NCBI RefSeq assembly: GCF_040412425.1
Contig: NC_089744.1
Location: 32,560,243 to 32,624,242 of the forward strand
Source: Macrobrachium rosenbergii
Lineage: Eukaryota > Arthropoda > Malacostraca > Decapoda > Palaemonidae
Direction of reading: 5' to 3'
Length of the DNA: 64,000 nucleotides
The notes below the pieces were generated by a model that saw only the letters and a program-made list of their open reading frames with translations, was not told where the DNA came from and ran no database searches. Below, in pieces: positions 57,202 through 64,000 of this stretch (position 1 is its first letter; the number at the start of each line of letters is the position of its first letter). The position numbers and the translations under genes are program-made.

Positions 57202-57620
57202 CATTAGTGAAAACTAGAACTAGAATCTGACATAACTCTATAAAAATAGGATCCTGATCCAAAAATACTAATGAGCTGACAAAAGCTCTGACGGCTACCA
57301 AAATAAAGTGATAAAACTTCACTGAAGTCCAGTAAAGGCAACCGAAAAGTGAGAAAAAGCTGCTGCAATGGTGTTGATGTACAACGAGCCGCCGCAGAAA
57401 CACAATTGAACTAACTGGCCGGTTTTTTCCCCTGAGTGCTCCAATGATAGGCGGAGCCTGTCCCCTACACAAGAAAACAATAGAAGTGCTACCGTGAATT
57501 TGTAAGAAAGGATGCCGTGCGAGTAGAAACCTTAGCTACGCAATTACTTGGTAAGTTACTTATATGAAACCAGTGTTTCAGGCAGAACAGCCCCCTAAAG
57601 ACTTGGCTGAATTCCCCTTT
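57202..57620 (-). mobile_element. Inverted DIRS 5' end fragment
   Basis: Complement of 57640-58068. It includes the terminal repeat and the start of the gag leader of the DIRS element, and ends where the left copy loses similarity (CAGTAAAG). It is longer than the 3' terminal repeat (about 165 bp), so it is a head-to-head copy of a 5' end and not simply the element's own inverted terminal repeat. Confidence 0.8.
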
Positions 57621-58026
57621 AAAGAACTCAATGGGGCTTTGAAAGGGAATTCAGCCAAGTCTTTAGGGGCTGTTATGCCTGAAACACTGGTTTCATATAA
57701 GTAACTTACCAAGTAATTACATAGCTAAGGTTTCTACTCGCACAGCATCCTTTCTTACAAATTCACGGCAGCGCTTTTATTGTTTTCTTGTGTAGGGGAC
57801 AGGCTCTGCCTATCATCGGAGCACTTGGGGAAAAAACCCGCCAGTTAGTTCAATTGTGTTTCTGCGGCGGCTCGTTGTACATCGACACCATTGCAGCAGC
57901 TTTTTCTCGCTTTTCGGTTGCCTTTACTGGGCTTCAGTGAAGTTTTATCACTTTATTTTGGTAGCCGTCAGAGCTTTTGTCAGCTCATTAGTATTTTTGG
58001 ATCAGGATCCTAGTTTTATAGAGCTA

Positions 58027-59997
58027 TGTCAGATTCTAGTTCTTCTAGTTTTCACTAATGCAGTAAAGGATGCAAAAGTAGGTTGATTAAATCATGTTAT
58101 GATCCACATTCAGTTTGTAGTAATTGTAGGGGGCAAGAATGCTGTAAGGAGAAAACATGTAATAAATGTTCTGATTGGGATGAGAAGCAGTGGAAAGTGC
58201 TTAGATCTCACTTGGACTTGGATAAGTTACAAAGTCATAGGAAGAGGAAAGCGGTTTCTAGAGCCAAGAAACGATTGCTTAGCCTAGAAACCACTCCTAA
58301 ACCTAGTTTAGAAGCTAGTCCTGCTGTTCCTTCTACTCCTGTTCCTGCTTTTTCTCCTAATACTGGCCCTCCTACTATTCATCCACCTGCTCCCATGCCT
58401 GGCTCCCTTGCTTCCAACCCTAATGCCATTGCCAGTCTCGAATCTAGGTTCGATAAGAAGATAGGTCATGTAGTTAGTACAGTGGCAGAATTGGGAGATT
58501 CACTGAAAGTGCTTATAGACAAAGTGTTCATAGAAAAAGTGACCTGTGACAGTGTAGTGCAAGTGGAGGAGGTGGCTACTTCTCCCGTCGTTTCTCCTAG
58601 ACGAAGGTCCCTGTCATACTCCCCTGAACCTAGGAGAAGACATACTGGAAGTCCAAGGGAGGCCAATGGGGTTTGCCCTTGGGTTGTCGCCCCCCCAGTC
58701 GAGCCTGTTGTGCGATCCCAGGTATCAACAGATAGCTGTTGGAAAGGTGTCTCTTTGGATGTCTACCAGTTGTCTTCTAGTTCTGACAATTCCAGTGTGG
58801 ACAGGAGGCGCCACAAGCGATTCCTAGATTCTTCACAAACTCTCTCAGGCGCCCCATGTCAGCGTCCAAACGCCTGTCTCCTCTCAAGCGCTCGGCTCCA
58901 TCCAAGCACCTGGCTCCCGAGCACCTGAAGCCAGTTTCTGAGCGCCTGGTACCAACTCTTTGGTACCCGTACCCTCCTCTAAGCACCAAACACCCTCTCC
59001 CAGAGTCAGGTATGCTTCTCTTTATTCGCTTTTGCCTTTAGTTCAAGATGAACCTTCGTTGGTTCCCATTAAGCAAGAGTTGGCTGAGATTATGAACTTG
59101 ATGAAGAAAGCTCCCTCTGCTCCAAGACTTCTCTTGAGGCTACCCTGTCCGCCATCCTCTCAGCAGAGGAGGAAGGTGATCAAGAGCCTGCTCCTCCGTT
59201 GGCCTATGCAGCTCTTCTGCACTCTTTTTTGGTGAATTTCCCCACTTTTTTTCACCCCAGCTGTCCCGGTCTCATCTGCCTCGGCGTTTTTGATGAGGTC
59301 CCATCGGTACGACAGGACTAGACTCCCCAAGATGGTGCTTTCTTCATCTTCCAAGAAGGCTCTTAAGGAAATTGAAGATTGGCTTTCAGCTAAAGGGAGC
59401 AAGGAAAAGCTTCCTTCGCTTTTCCTCCCTTGCGTCAACAGGGAAGTTCCTTCTTTGGGAGTAGCTGCATCCTCCCAAGGGGACTTCTCTGGTCTCATTG
59501 ACTCTTCTCAACATTGTGCGTTTTCGTCAGCCGAACTAGACCACCTTGTCAAAGATTTGTTCAAGGTGTTCGAAGTATTTAGTTTCCTTGACTGGACAGT
59601 GGGGGCACTGGCCAAGAAGATCGAAGACTGTCAAGTTTTTTCGCCTGATATCGCTTCAGACTGGCTAGGAGTCTTGTCCTGCACAGACAGGGCCATTAGG
59701 GATGGCTCTCTAGAGCTTGCCTCTCTTTTTTCTCTTGGTTTCTTGAAGAAGAGAGAGTTCTGGTGCTCGTTTACCACTAAAGGAGTCACTCAGACACAGA
59801 AGTCAGCCCTCTTGTTTTCATCTCTGGACCATCGCCACCTCTTCCCTCAGGACACGGTTAGGCAGATTGCATCTGATTTGCAAAAGAAGTCAACGCAGGA
59901 TTTGTTGTCACAATCCTCCAAGTGTCCCAAGGATTCAACTTCTTTTGCTCCTAAGATGTCCTCTCCACTCCAGCAACAGGCCCACATTGCAGTCTAG
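58027..59997 (+). pseudogene. DIRS gag-like protein, frameshifted
   Basis: An ATG at 58027 (MSDSSSSS-like) or the frame from 58083 leads into a Cys-rich N-terminus (CSNCRGQECCKEKTCNKC), typical of DIRS gag. A Pro/Ser-rich linker follows. The first frame stops at 58928. The second half resumes at 59290-59997 with a helical domain including FLDWTVGALAKKIEDCQ and DRAIRDGSLELASLFSLGF, a pattern I know from DIRS gag proteins. At least two frameshifts lie between 58850 and 59290. It is thought to package element RNA. Not functional as written. Confidence 0.78.
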
Positions 59998-60151
59998 TAA
60001 CCTCCCCTATGTCCGTTTCACAACCAGGTCCATCAAGAAGGGCCCAGCCAAGACAGTGCCCAAAAGTGAGATGGAAGTCCATCATACACCAGTAGGAGTC
60101 AGATTCTAGAGTTTTGGGAGAAATGGGTCATCAAGGTTCTAAAGGAGGGCT

Positions 60152-61627
60152 ATGTCATCCCATTCATGGAGAGCCCCCTTTAGTCACCTCTCCCATCACA
60201 TTGTTGGCTTACTCAAAGGGCTCAGAGAGCAAGTCGAGAAGACCAACACAGAGGGCTTCTGCAACTGTCTCTTTGTGGATCTGAAAGCTTCGTGGGGCTG
60301 GAGGCCAGTCGTAGATGTAAGCGCCCTCAGTCACTTTGTCCGGAAGATGAAATTCAAGATGGAAACGAACCATTCAGTCCACTCATCCATTCACCGGGGC
60401 AACTGGATAACCTTAGATATGCAGGACTCATACTTCCGCATCCCGATACATCCAGACTCCAGGAAGTATAGTGTATAAGGTTTGTCTTTCAGGACAAAAT
60501 ATTTCAGTTTTGGGTCCTTTGCTTTGACCTTTTTACGGCTTTCAGGACAAAATATTCAGTTTTGGGTCCTTTGCTTTGACCTTTCTACGGCCCCTCAAGT
60601 GTTCACTCGACTTCTCTCTCCTCTCGCAAAATGGCTCCATCTAATAAGGATAAACGTCAGTCTGTATCTGGACGACTGGCTGCTTTGATCCCTTCAAAGG
60701 AAAAGTGTATGAATGACATGCACAAGATTCTTCCCCTCACCCAGGAACTGGGTCTTCTCATCAATCCCCAGAAGTCCCAGTTGACCCCATCGCAAGAGAT
60801 TCTCTATTTGGGGATGACTCTCAACTCTCTGACTTTTCAGGCTTTTTTGTCGCCCAAGAGAATTTCTGGCTGCCTTCGGATGGTCTGTAGCTTTATAGCC
60901 CTCCCGTCCTGCTCGGCTCAGCAGTGGATGAGCTTTCTGGGGACTCTGGCATCCATCAAGTCGTTTGTCAAGCTGGGCAGATTGCATATGAGAGTTCTCC
61001 AATTCTTTCTAAAGGCCAACTGGGACAGGAAAGCACAACCAGACTCATATGTGTTCCGGGGAGATCAAATCAGACCTGCAATGGTGGCTGTTTGAAGGAA
61101 GACTATCAGAAGGGAAGTCCCTTCAACCTCTGAGCTCCAACCTACACTTGTATGCAGACACCTCGGACTTAGGCTGGGGAGCCACTGGGGATTAAGGAGG
61201 TATCCAGTACATAGGCCCCAGAGCAACATAGTCTATATATAAATGTCAGTGAACTGAAGGCGGTTCATGAAGGCCTTCAGTATTTCTCGAACATGGTCCA
61301 CAACAAGACAGTAGTAGTGCACATGGACAATACCACAGCCTTAGCCTATATCCAGAAACAAGGCCTTTGGAAGCAAATCCTTCCCACCAAATGGACCTTG
61401 AATCCCCTGGTCTGTCTGGATCTTTGGAAACTTTGGGGCAGACCAACTTTAGACCTGTTTGCCACCTCCAGAAACCATCGACTTCCTCTCTTTTGCTTTC
61501 CAGCCCCAGATCCTCTTGCACAGGCAACAGATGCCATGTTGCAAGACTAGTCCAATCTGGATCTTTATGCATTCCCACCTTTCAAACTCATCACAATGTA
61601 ACTATGACCCTCATAGCCTCGTTTTGA
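60152..61627 (+). pseudogene. DIRS reverse transcriptase / RNase H, broken
   Basis: RT blocks are in order: GWRPVVDVSALSHFV (60298-60342), a HSSIHRGNWITLDMQDSYF stretch with the first catalytic Asp (near 60413), DLSTAPQVFTRLLSPLAKWL (60575-60635) and YLDDWLL with the Asp pair (near 60668-60688). The thumb-like LTPSQEILYLGMTLNS follows (60781-60828). RNase H begins near 61150 with DTSDLGWGA and continues with HMDNTTALAYIQKQG (61321-61365). The DIRS-type RPTLDLFATSRNHRLPLF segment is at 61442-61493. Several stops and shifts occur, including a 53-bp tandem duplication in the palm region (60487-60591). Confidence 0.87.
60487..60591. repeat. 53/52-bp tandem duplication within RT
   Basis: Two adjacent copies start TTTCAGGACAAAATATT and end ACGGC; one T differs in number. 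The duplication repeats the block just before the STAPQVF motif and shifts the frame. Confidence 0.95.
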
Positions 61628-61639
61628 CCCCTGGACCTT

Positions 61640-62787
61640 CTACGGTTATTGATGGATTTCCAAAGGCTTCTTCCCCAAGAACCGCATTTACTCAAACAGC
61701 CCCACTTCAGGAGACACTACCAAGGGCTGTCCACTCTTGCTCTGGCAGGTTTCATACTGTCCGCAAGCGTGCCAGAGAAAAAGGTTTTTCAAGGGGAGCT
61801 GCAGAGGTTATTGCATGATGCAGGCGTAACTCTTCTAGCCTCATCTACCAGGCCAAGTGGGCAGTCTTTCTTTGATGGTGCATCAACCATGATGTCTCTT
61901 CTTCTGAGACATATCTAACTCAGGTTCTGAGTTCCTCCTATATCTGAGGAGCTCTAGAAATTTGTCTTCTTCCACCATCAAAGGGTATCAAGCTATGCTT
62001 AGCACAGTTTTTAAACATAGAGGCCTAGATCTTTCGTCAAACTCGGATCTTAACGACCTCATCAAGTCCTTTGATATGTCCAAGCAGAGGAAGGACAATC
62101 TGGTCTCTTGGAACCTGGATGTAGCATTGAGGTGGCTAACAGGTCCTATCTTTGGACCCCTTCTTTCTGCTTCTCTGAGGAATCTCACTCATAAGACACT
62201 TTTCCTTGTTGCTTTTAGTTACCGCTAAACGTATTGGTGAGATTCAAGCCATCGATAAAAGGGTAGGTTTTTCCCAAGAAGGTGCAGTTTGCTCCTTTAC
62301 CCTAGGTTTTTTAGCCAAGAACGGGGACTCATCCAAGCCCTGGCCTTGTTCTTTTGCCATTAAGAATTTAGTAGACATCCTTGGCTCTGAGGAAGAATGG
62401 AGAGTACTTTGTCCTGTCAGAGCTCTGAGCAGGACTCAAACGATCAGAGGTCCATCCAGTAACCTATGGTGTTCGGTTAAGAACCCGTCACGACCTCTTA
62501 CTAAGAACCCATTGTCGTTCTTCCTGAGGGACTTAATTTATGAGGCACATTCACAGATTCTGGAGGAAATTTTGCCTATTTTTAAAGCTCATGACTCCAG
62601 GGCAGTATCTACCTCTGTAGCTTTCAAGCACAATATGTCCCTTTCTTCCACTCTCCAGTCGACCTGCTGGAAATGCAAGTCTATTTTCGCATCACACTAT
62701 TTAAAGGAGGTGGAAACTGTGTTTGATAATTGCAGTACCTTGGGGCCATTATCAGTGGCTGGCATGGTATTGGGGGATGATTCATAG
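61640..62787 (+). pseudogene. DIRS tyrosine recombinase, one or more frameshifts
   Basis: The N-terminal core-binding part appears in two frames near 61780-61870 (GFSRGAAEVIA, then an IYQAKWAVF stretch) and at 61962-62200 (STIKGYQAMLSTVFKH). The catalytic domain runs 62206-62787. AKRIGEIQAI carries the first catalytic Arg, AHDSRAVSTSVAF carries the His-x-x-Arg pair (near 62587-62625), and FASHYLKEV carries the presumed nucleophilic Tyr (near 62686-62712). All visible catalytic residues are therefore kept, although a single-base shift at about 62195-62225 separates the two domains. This enzyme integrates DIRS circular DNA in place of an integrase. Confidence 0.85.
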
Positions 62788-63358
62788 GAAGCACTCTTTT
62801 TCTCCTACTATCCTTTTGCCTTGGTTTAGGGTTTTGAGTTGTTGGGGAGCCTGGAGGTACAGTGTACCCGGAGTACCCACCAGTCTTAGTGGATGGGTTG
62901 TGGTGTTTTCAGACTAGGTGACAGCATTGTCTGGTTGTTTTTAACTTGGTACTGTGCCCAGGGCAAGGGCACATTTATATGCTTAGCTAGCCATCAGGCC
63001 TATCCTCCGCTGCAAAGCTTCCACTTAAGTAGAGGCAACCCAGGGCTCAACCGCCACGCCACTACAGGTTAAGATGAGCACCAACCAGAGGCAGTATTTA
63101 CCTGCAGTAGCTCTCTTACCAGGTAAGGAAACAACAAGCATTGTAACAATGCTGGCCAAATTTTCTATTTTCAAGTCATTACCATGCTTAAACATTTGAG
63201 TAGAATATGTCCATGTATCCCACCTCCATTCAGCTGTGTAATTACTTGGTAAGTTACTTATATGGAAATGATATTTAAATAAAATTACATTCCATATATA
63301 CTTATCAATAATTACAGAATTGGAGCCCACCCTCCTCCTCTCTTATGGATATAAGGGC

Positions 63359-63523
63359 ATAAACACAATTGAACTAACTGACTGGTTGTTTCCCCGAGTG
63401 CTCCGATAGTAGGCGGAGCCTGTCACCTACACACAAAACAATAGAAGCGCTACCACAAATTTTTAAAAAAGGCTGCTGCACGAGTAGAAACCTTAGCTAT
63501 GTAATTACTTGGTAAGCACTGTA
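63359..63523. repeat. DIRS 3' inverted terminal repeat
   Basis: Matches 57395-57560 directly and the 5' repeat at about 57690-57865 as complement (ACACAATTGAACTAACTG, AGGCGGAGCCTGTC, GAGTAGAAACCTTAGCTA). It is cut at 63523 by a MITE. Confidence 0.85.
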
Positions 63524-63811
63524 TACGGGTAGTCCCTGCTTACTGGCAGCATCGGTTAACGGCATTTCGGTGTTATAGCGCTTGGCTAGTGATGTCGTTA
63601 ACTGGATTTTTCGCGCCGGTAAGTGGTTTATCAGTGTCGTTAAGCAGTTTATCAGCATCAGTAAGCGGCTTATAGGTGCCAATAACCGGTTAATGATACC
63701 ATTAGCAGAATTTGTGGCACTATTATTGCCGATTTTCGATTATCTGCAATGTTGGGTTAGCAATGCTTGACCAGGAAGGGAACCCCTGCCGTTAACCGGG
63801 GACTACGTGTA
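63524..63811. mobile_element. TA-flanked MITE (Tc1/mariner-like) inside the DIRS end
   Basis: 288 bp with inverted ends TACGGGTAGTCCCTGCTTAC and GTTAACCGGGGACTACGTGTA. TA lies on both sides (63522-63523, 63812-63813). The interior has repeated GTTAAC/GGTAAG phrases and no gene. Confidence 0.78.
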
Positions 63812-63813
63812 TA

Positions 63814-64000
63814 TGAAACTTAATTTTATTTTGAAAATATCATTTTTGAGAAAAGGCTAGTTATTCTCCAAACCTTGACCCCAGCATTCTTTCTTTAGAA
63901 AGGGCCAGGTGTTTTTAGCTTTCTTCTCAGGCCTTGGCCCAAAAGGGAGGTAAAGGGAATTAGTAGTGAGATTAGCTGAGCCTGATGTTCATCCATTACT
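63814..64000. other. Unassigned sequence to window end
   Basis: It may begin with a few bases of the DIRS end (TATGAAAC), then nothing is recognised. Confidence 0.4.

Larger units (their letters stand above)
57640..63860 (+). mobile_element. DIRS-like retrotransposon, degenerate
   Basis: The order is 5' terminal repeat, gag, RT/RNase H, tyrosine recombinase, and inverted 3' repeat. The 3' segment 63359-63523 is the complement of about 57690-57865, fitting the inverted terminal repeats of DIRS elements. There is no integrase or aspartic protease; recombinase replaces integrase, which is the hallmark of the group. Frames are broken several times. The 3' limit is uncertain because a MITE sits in the terminal repeat. 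Confidence 0.88.

Overview
This window looks like nuclear DNA of a decapod crustacean. The evidence is AT-rich single-copy-like DNA, an extreme density of long (TA)n, (CA)n and (CT)n arrays, and many layers of decaying transposable elements of kinds I associate with decapods. These include DIRS-type tyrosine-recombinase retrotransposons, tRNA-headed SINEs and palindromic MITEs. The host assignment is inference from repeat style; I could not run a search. A caridean shrimp is a guess only. I find no intact cellular gene. At most there are a few candidate exons: 1999-2386 on the minus strand, 8302-8522 on the plus strand, and weaker frames at 29793-30068 and 40033-40290.

Layout. 1-9 kb: intergenic DNA with two candidate exons, a hAT-type MITE with an exact 8-bp target duplication (2854-3231), a SINE-like repeat, a decayed LINE reverse transcriptase (about 3690-4540), and a run of (TA)n arrays enclosing small palindromic elements (7.1-8.06 kb). 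9-13 kb: (TA)n-bounded MITEs and a piggyBac-like relic. 14.0-17.4 kb: a degenerate Ty3/gypsy-like retroelement (gag, RT, RNase H, integrase) whose RT is split by a 385-bp solo LTR with a 4-bp target duplication. A SINE copy and a second piggyBac-like relic follow. 18.5-21.5 kb: (TA)n arrays, a MITE, a roughly 1.45-kb inverted duplication, and a decayed coiled-coil gene whose 5' part forms one arm. 22-35 kb: microsatellites, hairpin MITEs, two opposed copies of a tRNA-headed SINE, and a second LINE fragment. 35-42 kb: paired mini-MITEs, compound microsatellites and otherwise featureless DNA. 42.05-44.79 kb: a complete-ended PIF/Harbinger transposon with long TIRs, TAA duplications and a broken transposase. 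45-57 kb: mostly featureless DNA, a roughly 1.36-kb palindrome (49.9-51.2 kb), a LINE 3' coding fragment and a possible TTAA-flanked MITE. 57.2-63.9 kb: a DIRS-like element (gag, RT/RNase H, tyrosine recombinase, inverted terminal repeats), headed by a head-to-head inverted copy of its own 5' end and interrupted at its 3' end by a TA-flanked MITE.

The recurring theme is nesting and palindromy. At least five unrelated short inverted-repeat elements sit directly inside (TA)n arrays. Three large palindromes (about 0.87, 1.36 and 1.45 kb) could give hairpin RNA if transcribed. The longer compound arrays all read 5'-(CA)n(TA)n-3' on one strand. I do not claim a new functional system. The strongest candidates for something undescribed are the (TA)n-nested MITE families and the coding-sequence palindrome at 19.05-20.5 kb.
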